From: Litoditis marina
Taxonomy: Eukaryota > Nematoda > Chromadorea > Rhabditida > Rhabditidae
Direction: 5' to 3'
Assembly (NCBI GenBank): GCA_964036275.1
Contig: OZ038439.1
Coordinates: 12,691,095 to 12,755,094, forward strand
DNA: 64,000 bases
The notes beneath the pieces were generated by a model, which saw nothing but the letters and a program-made list of their open reading frames with translations, had not been told where the DNA came from and made no database searches. This document shows positions 1 to 10,174 of the stretch, piece after piece; positions within the stretch are counted from its first letter, which is position 1; every line of letters starts with the position of its first letter. The position numbers were made by a program, and so were the translations under genes.

Positions 1-27
1 TTGTAAAAGCCCTGAAAATAGGAATAT

Positions 28-225
28 AATATGTTCCAAATTTATAACTTTCTGTCTCTCACCGGAATCGAACCTAAGAGCAAAATGTTCGTAGCAGGGC
101 GCTAACCACTGCGCTACTGTTTCACATATTCGGCAAGCGTAGGAATCAAAGACAGGTGTGCGTACACAACGGAAAGTGAGATATACAGTACCCTCCCGCT
201 TTCCGTGGGCGACGACTATAGCTTT
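28..225 (-). repeat. tRNA-core short repeat, copy 1
   Basis: Read on the minus strand this holds a tRNA-like A box (TAGCGCAGTGG) and B box (GGTTCGATTCC) about 35 bases apart, a shared flank (TGTGTGCGTACAC, GTGAGATATACAGTA) and a terminal CTATAG-type motif. The same arrangement recurs near 905, 8478, 10672, 13247, 13384 and 52384. No tRNA cloverleaf can be closed, because the acceptor arms do not pair, so I call it a dispersed element and not a tRNA gene. Ends are approximate. Confidence 0.7.
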
Positions 226-394
226 CTCCGTGAATGAAGTACGCCTAGCAATAATTCTTTTATCCCAATGCAAAACTTCACTGTGTACAAGTTTTATTTT
301 TCTCATGAGTCAACATTTCCGATATTCATCAGATTTTAGAACCATTTCTCTAACAACGGGTTTAAAAATGAATATTATTAATCATCAAACTCAC

Positions 395-529
395 TAGCTT
401 CCTGCAGACTGCCTCGCAATTCTGGCGCGCCTGTTTGATGTAATAAATTCCTTGGGGACACACCGTCATTCCTTCGGCCACGAATCCGATACACGCGACC
501 AGAACCAACAAGGAAACCAACAATTTCAT
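395..529 (-). CDS. Cys-rich small secreted peptide, first exon (partial, runs off left edge)
   Basis: This 45-codon exon starts MKLLVSLLVLVACIGFVAEG, a clear signal peptide, and continues with Cys at residues 24, 38 and 42 (CPQG..., then NCEAVC). It ends at a consensus donor (CTA|GTGAGT) in phase 0. The start ATG lies four bases after a TTTCATCCAG acceptor, as for trans-splicing. The C-x3-C pair after an earlier Cys resembles the first half of CS-alpha-beta (defensin/drosomycin-like) peptides, but the remaining cysteines would be in exons left of the window, so the fold is not established. The rest of the intron up to the window edge carries a tRNA-core repeat. I read the product as a secreted, possibly antimicrobial, peptide; that is inference. 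Confidence 0.6.
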
Positions 530-904
530 TTTCTGGATGAAATAAACTTTTATGTTCTCATGCCACCAATAAAGGCAGAAACTACCAAAGACACTGCTGA
601 AAGTTCAGAATGTGAGTGGATGTGTAGATTACAGCGGTTGGCTAACTCCTACTTACATAATAACAGTTGTTTGGGCGTGGACAGTTTTTGAATTATTTAT
701 TATGTCTGATACTCTCTACTATGAGTAAAACGTGAGACGGCCGCGACAATATCGTTGCCGTCTCAATTTCGACTCAGTCGGCGGGGGCCGAGTCAGGGAT
801 TTCACAGAGTAACATCAACCTTGTGACTCGTGGTAAGTATGTTGGAGCTTCCCGAAACCTCTATCGCAACCCTGCTTTCTCGTTTTGTGGCGGGATAGTA
901 GAAC

Positions 905-1110
905 GAGAAATATAGTGGGTGCCAAATTTATGAATTTCTATCTCTTATTGGAATCGAACCCGCGAGCAAAAGTTTCGTAGCAGGGCGCGAACCACTGCGC
1001 TATTAGAGCTTATTACCGCCAAGCTTTGCAATCCAAGACGCGTGTGCGTACACAGCGGAAAGTGAGATATACCGGACTCTCCCGACTTTTCATTGGCGAC
1101 GACAATGAAA
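905..1110 (-). repeat. tRNA-core short repeat, copy 2
   Basis: Nearly full-length copy starting ATATAGTGGGTGCCAAATTT and ending GGCGACGACAAT. The central minus-strand A box (TAGCGCAGTGG) and B box (GGGTTCGATTCC) match copies 1 and 3. The interior GTGTGCGTACACAGCGGAAA block is shared with copies 1 and 7. Confidence 0.7.
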
Positions 1111-1477
1111 AGTACGTTTGAGGAGAAGTAGGTCGGGATAGAGAGGCAGGATTAATCATCGAAACCGGCTCAGGAACGAGAAGTACAAGGTTTCGAGAAA
1201 GTTAGTGAAGCAGCGGCTGAAACCAAATGAAAACGTTGTCGAGTGGCAGTTTATTGCTTGGATCGGCTTTTCTTCGACTGCTCTCATTTGAATTCTGCGC
1301 CAACAACACTCCGATAAGATTATATTGATATTCAAGATGTTTTTGTCAGCTGTACAGATTCCCAATGATTCAGTTGCGGCATAGTTTCAAATTTTGCCCC
1401 GAAAACTTTAATCACACTTTCAACATCCAGTAGACAGGCGACAGGTGTCGTATTGTGGTCGCCCACTCGCTGTGTCT

Positions 1478-1546
1478 GCATGGCCGAGTGGTCTAAGGTG
1501 CGGCTCTGATGAGAGGCACCGAGGGTTCGAATCTCGTCTAATGCAA
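1478..1546 (+). other. Isolated tRNA-like sequence (Leu/Ser-type), probable pseudogene
   Basis: Contains an A box (TGGCCGAGTGGTCTAAGG) and a B box (GGGTTCGAATCTC) at tRNA spacing, with a T-arm CGAGGGTTCGAATCTCG that can pair. The 5' and 3' acceptor strands do not pair, so it is unlikely to be a working tRNA. It differs from the tRNA-core repeat family. Confidence 0.5.
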
Positions 1547-2195
1547 AAGATCTGCTTTTATGCCCATTAGCACTAAGTGACATTTCAACATAACTACCGC
1601 AAATATTTCATCTTTTCAGACATAATGAACATCAATACCGACAGTTTTCAGAACGAAACACTTCCGTAAACCGCTAGCGAGAATAACTTTGTATGTAGAG
1701 ATATCAACATGAAAGTCCGTCCGTGACTGAATATCCACCAGCAAAGTAAACACTGGAAATTTGGAGAGAATTCATCTAGCCATCTCCCGGAAAAGATACG
1801 AAACAGGTCAATGTAGCCGTCGCCCGAGCCGTCGCCCTAGCCGCCGGAAGTTATTTTTGCGAACCCCTATTCCAAATAACATCACAATATTTCAGACAAA
1901 TTGAAAGCGTTTTCAATATGTTATACAACTTTTTCTCCTCCCCATCAAAACCGAAAAAAATGGTCCAGCCATTTTTGAGAAAATGTACATAATAGTTTTT
2001 GAAATCTCGCATTTGTGTGAACAAAAAATAATCTGCGCAGCGTTACGCGCTGCGCGCGATGAGAACGAAGGAAGATGAATGAGAAAAACTAAACTACCTC
2101 ACGGCACCAGACATAGACGAGAAAGCCATTCGCAATCAAAGCGACGAGTGTGAAAGTGAAGAAAACTCGGCGAATTCCGTATTTAACCCGGTATA

Positions 2196-2380
2196 CGGTA
2201 TTTCGTTAACCCTACAAGTTGACCTGAACCGGGTTACCTGGCTAACCCCTTTGTTAACCACTTGGTAACCCCAAGTTTCCCCCTTTAAGACATTGTGAAA
2301 GAGGGTTGCAAAGGAGTTCACTAAAGGGCTAACCATGTAACCCGGTCAAGATTACCTGATAGAGGGAACGAAATACCGTG
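2196..2380. repeat. Inverted-repeat MITE-like element rich in GGTTACC
   Basis: Ends CGGTATTTCGTTAACC and GAACGAAATACCGTG are imperfect inverted repeats. The interior is a run of GGTTAACC/GGTTACC motifs. A related GGTTACC-rich stretch lies at about 56690-56910. Confidence 0.5.
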
Positions 2381-2399
2381 TTTTCGTGGAATTGGCCAG

Positions 2400-3850
2400 A
2401 AAACTTCAAATAAACATCAACACCTAGATCAACAAAACATGTTCGCCAAATGGTAAGATTCAAGTTTGTGTACGGAATAATTGTGTTCAAACAGCCAAAC
2501 CCATATTGTACATTGAAGAAAAGAGGACTGTTCCTCTAAAATCTGGTTTGCATGCAGAGGTTACATTACAATACAATAGTTTATTACGGGATCAGAATCT
2601 GTACAATTCGCCGCAACATTGTATCTTTCCAAGTGTGCATCTCTTCTCTAGCGATCCTCATCCAGAGGTTATAAAAATATCAATCATCCTTACATTGATA
2701 GTTCAAGTAACCTTGGGATTATAAATACGACAAAATAAGTTCACTAAAGCGAAATTCATGAAAAAAAAATCAAAGGTTGACGTTTCACTGCGACGTGTAG
2801 TTCAGTGTATGCCATTGAGGATTTTAAAGAAGTTTCTGTTTCTTTGTTGATTACGCAATAATATCAATGACGTGTCTGTTACGTACAACGCAAATTCGAA
2901 GAAGAAAATACAAAATGCAAAAATACATTATATAACTTTATACCTGCTCTTTCAGGACGTGTCCAGTCTCAACTGTGTCTCGAAATGAATAAGAATCTGT
3001 CTCTGTTTTGAGCATTTGTCGGTGAAGCAGTTTTTTTTCATGAAACTGATAGGTTCATTCACAATTATCAATGGAAAGTTTCAAAGTATTCAATGTAGTT
3101 TTTAGACGATTCTCTGCTTTTTTGTAGCATACCCGCTGAGAGAGTGTGCGGGTCATAGAGACTCAGATGTCTGCCGCCTCATTGACCTCCATGCTCTCTC
3201 GTTTTGTAGTTTGCTCATCGCCGAAAACTGGCGCCAATCGTTCTCAGTTGACGCATACATGGCCTTCTCGACCTCTCAACCAGGTGAACTCGATAGTTGT
3301 CCAATTGTGTCCCTAAATCTCTCAGGTCACATCGATTGTTGATATTTAAGTTACATCAGTGTGAACTATTTTTTCTCCTTATGTTTTCCTTTCTATCTCT
3401 CTCTTCCTGTCTCTCTATCTCTCTCTTCCTCATCTATCCCTTTTCTTTTATGTCTTTTTGCAATTCCTCATCATTAGTTCAGATATTAAAGAAAGTATAG
3501 AACAGTTAGTCTTTATATGACAAAACGAATCGAAATTTTTCTCCAAATTTGTTTTACCTACTTACGAGTGAATGTTGGTTAGACTATAAGGCATTCGAGA
3601 CTGACACAGATTTGAAAGAGAACTCGCACATATAGGAGGGTGTTTATGTACTAGAAGTTGTTTTTTTATAATTTTCTTTTTGTCTCTCCAACTGATCACA
3701 TATCCGAATTTCCGTACTTCAGATTTTCGTTTTCGTGGTTCACTTAATGTTTTTTTGAGTCGATTCTTCCAAATTCTCTCTCGCTCATTCAATAGTCCAC
3801 ACAATCAATACCGAATTCCCCCCTCACTGAGAATGTCTCAGGAAGGGGGG
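2400..3850. other. Intergenic, no gene recognised
   Basis: AT-rich with no supported exon. A short hairpin-like repeat at about 3140-3230 (GAGAGAGTGTG ... ATGCTCTCTCG) is also found at about 48985-49045. About 3380-3470 is a pyrimidine-rich CTCTCTTCCTGTCTC stretch. Confidence 0.4.
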
Positions 3851-3879
3851 TTGAAGTGATATGGGCTCGTGGCGGCACG

Positions 3880-4170
3880 TACCCCTTTCATGTTACTTTT
3901 TGTTGTGTCGATGAGTTTGTAGACCCCACTGAGCTATATTTACTGTCATTCCTACTGAGGCTTGGCGGCGTGCCAACAAATTTTCCAGACCATTTTTCAC
4001 TACTTCGGAAGTTTTCAAATAACTGCAAATTTCTCTTAGCGGTTGTTCAGTTACTTGGAAACACGTAAATAATACCAAATCCTTACAATATTTATGTCTG
4101 CTCTGAGAAACTCATCCGAAAATCTTGGCACATTACCGATAGGTCTCAGTAGGAATGACCGGAACTATAT
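3880..4170. repeat. CTACTGAGAC-family repeat
   Basis: Carries CATTCCTACTGAGGC ... CTCAGTAGGAATGACCGGAACTATA as inverted ends. The same motifs (GTCTCAGTGGGAATGAAAC, CCGAAAATCTTGGCAC) recur at 21265-21484, 31140-31340, 49440-49690, 15050-15110 and 52012-52234, which identifies a dispersed inverted-repeat family. Confidence 0.55.
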
Positions 4171-4184
4171 TTGGGAAAATTGTA

Positions 4185-4510
4185 CAATTGCCCCTCCCCT
4201 CACCTTAAGCCCCTCCCCCCGTAGTACTATCACCCCCCTCCCAATACGATTCCCTTTAGATAGAAAGGGGGGTTATTGTAAATGGGGGGTAATTGTATAA
4301 TGTCGACGTTTAACATTCACCCCCCACAATAAAAAGTGTTGGGTAATAGTACAACCCCGGACCTGTTTAACAATCGCCCCTCACTCAATCCTAATCTGCA
4401 GTAGAAAAGGACGTTGTACAATCATCCCCCTATAGAGTGGGGCTTTTGTACTACGGGTCTGATTCCAACCTATTTAGGCTCAAGGGGGGGGGGGAACGAT
4501 TGTACAATGA
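4185..4510. repeat. Low-complexity poly-C/poly-G repeat
   Basis: Alternating CCCCTCCC and GGGGGG runs joined by GTACAATTG/TTGTACTA motifs. Similar in style to the C-tract elements at 5281-5659 and 18205-18593, but not the same sequence. Confidence 0.5.
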
Positions 4511-4561
4511 ACCCCTATATTTATCGGTTACAACAACTGTGTTCCAGAAAGCTCAAGGAGG

Positions 4562-7500
4562 ATGGCCTCCTTGTTTGCCTATTTTGTGTACATGTTCGCT
4601 GCGGCTGTGTGGTCGTCATTCGCGAATTTCCACCTGTTCTGTCTGGCAATGATACAACCACATACCACTCATCAAAGAATTGATGTCGCTCTCGCATATC
4701 AATCGGGGTCCGCTGTCGTGCAGCTGGCTCTGTTGGTTCTATTATGTCCGAGGTAAACTTGTGACCTACAATAAGATTATAAAACCTTTTCATTCGTTCA
4801 GGTCTCTCATGTTCATGTGCAAACAAAACTTTCTATACTGGAAGTACATTGAATAGTCACGTGAAGTTTATAAGGCTTCGTGCACTTTGTCATCGCACGT
4901 TTCTGAGTTCTGCTGTGTGTAACCGGTTTTACGTGACTGTGCAATCGAATAACCGTATAACTATAATTGGAAACGCCACCAGTTCAGAACTTTGTATGTT
5001 GATGGATATTTCGTGGTTTCACTCCATGGTCCGGCCCGGACTTTCGACTCCAGTACGGCAGTAGTTTGGTGAGTACACTTCAAGTTGGCATTACAGTAGG
5101 GTTGTTAATTGAGTTGAAAATTTCGAGTTTTTCGAGTTTCGAGTATTTCGAGTTTCAGAAATTTCAAAGTTTTAGAGTTTTCGAGTTTCGAGTTGAACTT
5201 GAAACTCGAAATTTCGATTTTTTTGGGTCTATTTTTCACATCCCTACCTTACAGCAACCAAACGTCGTGCCTTAAGCTTGCGGGGAAAATTGAAGTATAG
5301 CCCCCCCCCCCCCCCACTTTAGTTGCCCCCCCCCCCCCTCCCGTAGCACTTCAACCCCCCACTCAAGCTGAAACCTGAAAATCTAGGAGAGGGGGGGGGG
5401 ACAAAATTCAACTTCGACTTTTACTATTTACCCCCCACCTGGGTCGGCGGGGGGTAGAACTTCAATGGTGGGGGCTCAAACTTCAACGAGTGGGGGGCTG
5501 AACTTCAATACCGGAAATGTTTACTTTTTACCCCCCACCCTCAAACTTTTGTATTGCAGGTGATAAATTGAATTATCACCCCCGGTGGGGGGTCAAACTA
5601 CAATTCCTCAAACGCAATATAAATTCAAAAAGGTGGGGGGTAAAAAGTCAATGTTCCCAGCTTGCGCTTCACTGCTAGTTTATTTGCTCCAACGCATGCC
5701 CACTAACGGAGTTTTCGATCTTCGCTGCTCAATTGAGATTGAATGATCAAAAAATATCGCTAAACTAGTTTTTGTAGCGCATTGGCATCAGATCGACGGA
5801 ATAAGGTGGAGTGATGAAGTGTTAGACTGAGCGTTTTCAACTCTTCGCCCTTAGTTCAGTTTGCGCTCCACCATTCTCTGTCGGATTGTTTTGGTTTTTT
5901 TTTCAAACTTCTCTCCATACGTTTCAAGATTTCTTCCTCATTTGAATGTTTCAGTTTCGCTGTTCTGGTGGGCCTAGCAACTTACAACGTTATTCCTACT
6001 GCTGTTTCTTTTATTCATCGTCTACTGATAAAATTGAACAAAAAGATCCCAACTTGGGGACTAGGCATCCTTCTGATAATTCTCATGGGGCCCTATGTGA
6101 AGATTACGGTGAGTTAGGTTGATTGTCTTTAAGTGAAATGAGTAAGTAAGGAATATATATATATATATATCGTCAACTAATATATATATATATATATATA
6201 TATTAGTTGACGATGAAGGAGGGCAAAATAAAAATTTAGTCAGGGTAACCCTAACCATAGCGTTGCGCACAACATGTGCATGTGAACCGTATGCAAATTT
6301 GGTTCGTTAGTTCGAATTTGAATTTTTATTCATTGGTTTTTGTTGAGGGCAGCTTATTCATGTCAACTTTTCTATTTGCCTCCTTTAAGATAGTATTCAG
6401 ACTTTTGCGCGATACAAAATAGTCTAAATAATAAGCGATACAAAGCCATTTTCATAATTGTTTGTAGCCATTTTCTATAATTTGCTATATGCATTATTCC
6501 ATACTTCGCCATAATTCGCCATAATTCGCCATACGTATCGTCAAATTTTGTATCCGTATCTTGGCGCCAAGAGAAGTGAACGCTCCGGGATACATTTTGT
6601 TCTCGATTTCATCAATTTCCAATTCAAACATAACTTTCACCAACTTTAATTTCTTGACGACACGTGATTTGACACGCGTGCTCTCTCTATCATTAAAAAA
6701 GGACGATAACGCGGTTCGATCGCAACGGTTCAGTCCTTCAAACTGCAATACATTTTCTAATTGCAGTTTAAAGGACCGTTCACACGGGGTTGATTCACAT
6801 AATCGTCCTCCTTTAATTTCTTGACTACACGTGATAATGTATGCGTGCTCTCTCTCTATCATTGAAAGTATTGTAATTATTATTTTTAATTCATTTAATC
6901 AATCATGGCTTCATCCCAGTTAATTCGATTTCATTTCATCTATTTCTGCTCATTTTATTAAATCAGAAAAATCTGATCTTCACCGAGGAGTGGTCAACTA
7001 GGAGTCGGTCGACATTCTCTCACGAATCGATTTACAATCGCACGACGGAAGACACCAAATTAATCGGATACAGCACCACCACTCCGGAGGGAAACTATGT
7101 GATAGGTACGGTCAAGTTTCGAGTTTCGGATATACTTTGAGTTTTTCGTGTTTCAGTATAGAGTTTTGGTATAGCAGAGTTGAAACAGAAAACACGCCAT
7201 AACTCACGAGTTTTCATCGACAAGTAACGGGATCGAAATAAAAACAAAGAGTGGCAGGTTGCGAATGAACTATTTTAGTCTTTTTTGTAGACTTTCTATT
7301 CAATGACGTTCAAGTCGGTATAAATCGTTTATCCCCGGTTCGATCCGTCGTTTCTCCATGAAATACGTTAGTTTGGAATTCTGATGAGGAATGGTGCACT
7401 TCGTCATGGCACGTTTCTGAGTTGTGCTGTGTTTAGCATGATTTACTGGTTGGTGCAATTGACGGACGTTAACCCCCTGAATGCGTATGACATTCAGGTG

Positions 7501-9963
7501 TCGTAGTGCTCAGCCCCTTGCTGGTGTTGTTCTTTGCGGTCCTCGTCAACTTGGCAGCTCACCACCTGTTGCTCCGTCTCCAGTCCACTGAACTCACACG
7601 GAAGATGCATCGGTCATTAGTGCAGGTGCAGTGTGGGGTTGTTGATCGAGATCAGAATTTTGAGTTTTTGAGTTTCGAGTTCGACTTTAATAACCCTAGT
7701 GCAGAACATAGTCCACCTCATTTCCACTCTGACTACCTCAGTAAACATTCAAACTTTCCAATGACCGCACCTTTCCGATTGGAAGTGTGAATAGAATGTT
7801 TTAATGAACCTTTGATAACGTTTTGTCGTCGACCTCTTTGACCGAATTTTCGTCTAGTTTGGTAGCTTACCGGTTGCAAAACTACTAATCGATATGTGAA
7901 AACGAAGGAACAGTTTTGAAAGTTTGAGCCCAAAAGGTTGCTCATCCAAGGGGTTGGAAAAGTCTCCCGAGACGGAACCAAACTGTGATGGGTGAATTCC
8001 TTCCCAAAACGACTCTTCTTGAACCGAAACCGAACCGATTCTCCCCAAACATGTTGGTCCGTTCTAGAACCGAACCAAATTTAAGACAACAAAGATGGAA
8101 CCGAACCAATTCAAGTAATTAATGCTGAAATCGGGCGGACCGTTTATTAGGGTTTGGTTCGGTTTTATGTCGGGAAGAGTCGGTTCGGAAAGAAATTTGC
8201 CCCTGCGGTGAGAGGTCACACTTAATCCATTACGACAATTGTACTGTCACTCTTCCAGGAATTCATTATTCAAGCTATCATTCCCGTCGTCACTACATTC
8301 AACGTTCTTCTTTGGCTGTTCGGACAACAAGTGAGTATTGATTGAGGAATGTTTCAGCGCCGATTCCCAAGTATAGTTTGGAACGCTGAGGTTATTCGTT
8401 GTCTTTCTATGAGATTCTCCTCCAACTCTCAGTGTTCTTCTGACTATGCGGGAGGGCGGGAGGGGGAGACAAATCCAGTGATATAGTGAGAGCCAAATTC
8501 ATACCATTCGGTCTATCGCCGGAATCGAACCTGCGAGCAAAATATTCGTAGCGGGGCTCTAACCACTGCGCTATTAGAGCACATAACAAGGAGGTTTTGA
8601 ACTCGAAGACGATTATCTGATAAATCTACAACTCTTGATCAATATATTTCGCTGAGTTACATGACTTCAATATATTAGAAGTTAACTGGATAGTCACGTA
8701 AAGTTATTCTAATGAGGAATCGTGCACTTTGTCACTGCACGTTTCTGAGTTCTTCTGTGATCAGCAGTTCACGTGACTGTGCACTTGACTAACAGTATAC
8801 TGGTTGCATAAGTGTGTGAGGAGGTCAATCTATCCGAGATGAGCACATTAAGCGAATTAGAGATCGGGGTTAAGAGAGGTCGAAAAAAAGAGAGAGAGAG
8901 AGGGACAGAGAACTTCATTGCCTACCTTACAGATCATTCATCTGTTTCCCTACGTTGAATACGTCGTTTTTGGAGTCGGACCGTTCATTCTCTACTTTCA
9001 AGCCTTTCTAAGTTATCGATCGATGAGCCGCCTTCAACGGGAATGCAGATGGGAGTATCGTGTTGCGATCAGCGTATTCTACTCTATATTATTTTTTGTG
9101 TTCGCGGGTGTTTGCGTTGTTATGATGTGTGTGGACTCATCAAAAGTCCAGGCTGAAGATCTAGGTAAGCACGGGAGATTCTATCCTTCCAGAAATGGGC
9201 TTCCCTATCACTTCCCTATATTTTCATGATAGGGAAGGCGATTCGATGTTACGAGTGTTCTTTGCCATCACAATCAAGTATACTAGAAGTCAATTGAATA
9301 GTCACGTTAAGTAAACATTCTAATGAGGTATCGTGCACCTTTGTCATTGCACGTTCCTGAGTTCTGATGTGTTTAACATGTTTCACGTGACTGTGCAAGT
9401 GACTAACATTATGGCTCGGACAAATTGAAACAATTCTGTATTTCTGTGGTCGTTATCCTGTATATGTTCATCTCCCGTTCTTGACACTGATAAGTCTTTT
9501 CGATTATTTGTCGATATCGGGCTATTATCATTACAATTGTTGTCAAACTTTATATTACTTTCTATAAACTTATTTGTCTGATTTCACAACGAACAATAAT
9601 AGAAAACCTCTTTTCTTCGTTGCAGAACTGTGTGAAAAGATCTTCGTCAGCCCGAAAAGACAATTTTACAGGAAGTTTATTAGTCACACAAGTGTTAACG
9701 GTGGTAGTTTTATTAGTTTTGTTAGACATCAATTCATAAGTTATTATCTCGTCGCCAACTGGATTGTTATACAAACATTGATGAACTCATTATTGTTATT
9801 AATAGATAGATGAGCGGTTATTTGAGATAATTGTTAGAGTGTGACTGTCACTGCTACAGATGGTGGGAAGGGGTCGAATCAGCGTTCAGCACAACAATAC
9901 ATGACTAGTATTATGGTCCTCTATGAGCGATTTGCAAAGTTTTCACTCAAGCTCTGCCTTTAA
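4562..9963 (+). CDS. Multipass membrane receptor, nematode chemoreceptor-like (7TM GPCR)
   Basis: Exons 4562-4752, 5955-6108, 6967-7105, 7498-7625, 8259-8330, 8933-9164 and 9860-9963 join in phase with consensus GT/AG sites to give 339 aa, the usual size for these receptors. Hydrophobic segments lie near residues 5-30, 49-84 (one or two), 99-115, 163-187, 205-226, 233-256 and 272-296. Residues 116-162 form a polar loop with a glycosylation sequon (N139-R-T). The cytoplasmic-like stretch LTRKMHRSLVQ followed by FIIQAIIPVV matches the helix-6 'IQ..IP' signature of Str/Srh/Srd-type chemoreceptors. The family is inferred from this layout; the exact class is not resolved. The final exon is uncertain, since an alternative acceptor at 9626 gives another in-frame C-terminus ending at 9813. 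The ATG follows a GTTCCAG acceptor by 14 bases. Confidence 0.65.
4838..4952 (+). repeat. GTCAATTG/GTCACGTG MITE, copy
   Basis: Family consensus begins AAGTCAATTGAATAGTCACG and ends CACGTGACTGTGCAATTGAC, which are near-perfect inverted ends of about 20 bp. The core GCACGTTTCTGAGTTCTGCT is conserved. This copy is in intron 1 of the receptor gene. Confidence 0.75.
5097..5246 (-). mobile_element. hAT-like non-autonomous element with TCGAG repeat, copy 1
   Basis: Begins TAGGGTTGTTAA and ends ATCCCTA. It is flanked by CATTACAG (5089-5096) and CCTTACAG (5247-5254), an 8-bp target duplication with one mismatch. The interior is GAGTTTCGAG-type minisatellite. 8-bp duplications and TAGGG-type ends are characteristic of the hAT superfamily. 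Lies in receptor intron 1. Confidence 0.65.
5281..5659 (+). repeat. C-tract element, copy 1
   Basis: About 380 bp of C and G runs with spacers such as TGAAGTTC, ACTTTTTACC and GGTGATAAATTG. An inverted copy of the whole unit lies at 18205-18593, with shared ends GGAAAATTGAAGTA and AAAGTCAATGTTCCC. Confidence 0.65.
6157..6204. repeat. (TA)n hairpin flanked by CGTCAACTAA inverted repeats
   Basis: Two TA runs surround ATCGTCAACTAATATA, and TATTAGTTGACGAT follows, so the segment can fold into a perfect hairpin. It is in receptor intron 2. Confidence 0.7.
7634..7698 (-). mobile_element. hAT-like element with TCGAG repeat, copy 3 (short)
   Basis: Starts TGGGGTTGTTGA, ends TAATAACCCTA and contains TTGAGTTTTTGAGTTTCGAG. 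It is flanked by GTGCAGTG (7626-7633) and GTGCAGAA (7699-7706). The left copy of the target is exactly the 5' splice site of receptor intron 4. Confidence 0.55.
8478..8600 (-). repeat. tRNA-core short repeat, copy 3 (partial)
   Basis: Starts ATAGTGAGAGCCAAATTCAT. Minus-strand A box TAGCGCAGTGG and B box GGTTCGATTCC are intact; the distal half is missing. Confidence 0.65.
8674..8796 (+). repeat. GTCAATTG/GTCACGTG MITE, copy
   Basis: GGATAGTCACGTAAAGTT start, core GCACGTTTCTGAGTTCT and end CACGTGACTGTGCACTTGAC. In receptor intron 5. Confidence 0.75.
9281..9411 (+). repeat. GTCAATTG/GTCACGTG MITE, copy
   Basis: AGAAGTCAATTGAATAGTCA start and TTCACGTGACTGTGCAAGTG end, flanked by TACT/TAAC. In the last intron of the receptor gene. 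Confidence 0.75.
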
Positions 9964-9996
9964 AGGTTTAGAACCACAAGAGTTTAGCCAAGCATC

Positions 9997-10174
9997 AGGC
10001 GGCGTAGCAATCCCTCAAAAATCTCACGAGATAGCTCATGAACTATTCGCATGAGCTTCTCATGTGCTTCTAGTGATTGCTATGCTACAGCATGAGAGCT
10101 CACGAATAGCTCATGAGCTATCTCATGAGAAACTCACATTTTTCATCAGATTGGAGGGATGGCTACGACGCCAG
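9997..10174. repeat. GGCGGCGTAGCA MITE, copy 1
   Basis: Starts AGGCGGCGTAGCAATCCCTC and ends GGCTACGACGCCAG. The interior repeats CTCATGAG/AGCTCATGAGC. Located about 35 bp after the receptor stop codon. Other copies are at 34208-34321 (half) and 49970-50128. Confidence 0.7.

Noticed and set aside
1478..1546. Functional tRNA-Leu or tRNA-Ser gene
   Set aside because: A and B boxes are good, but the acceptor stem does not pair.
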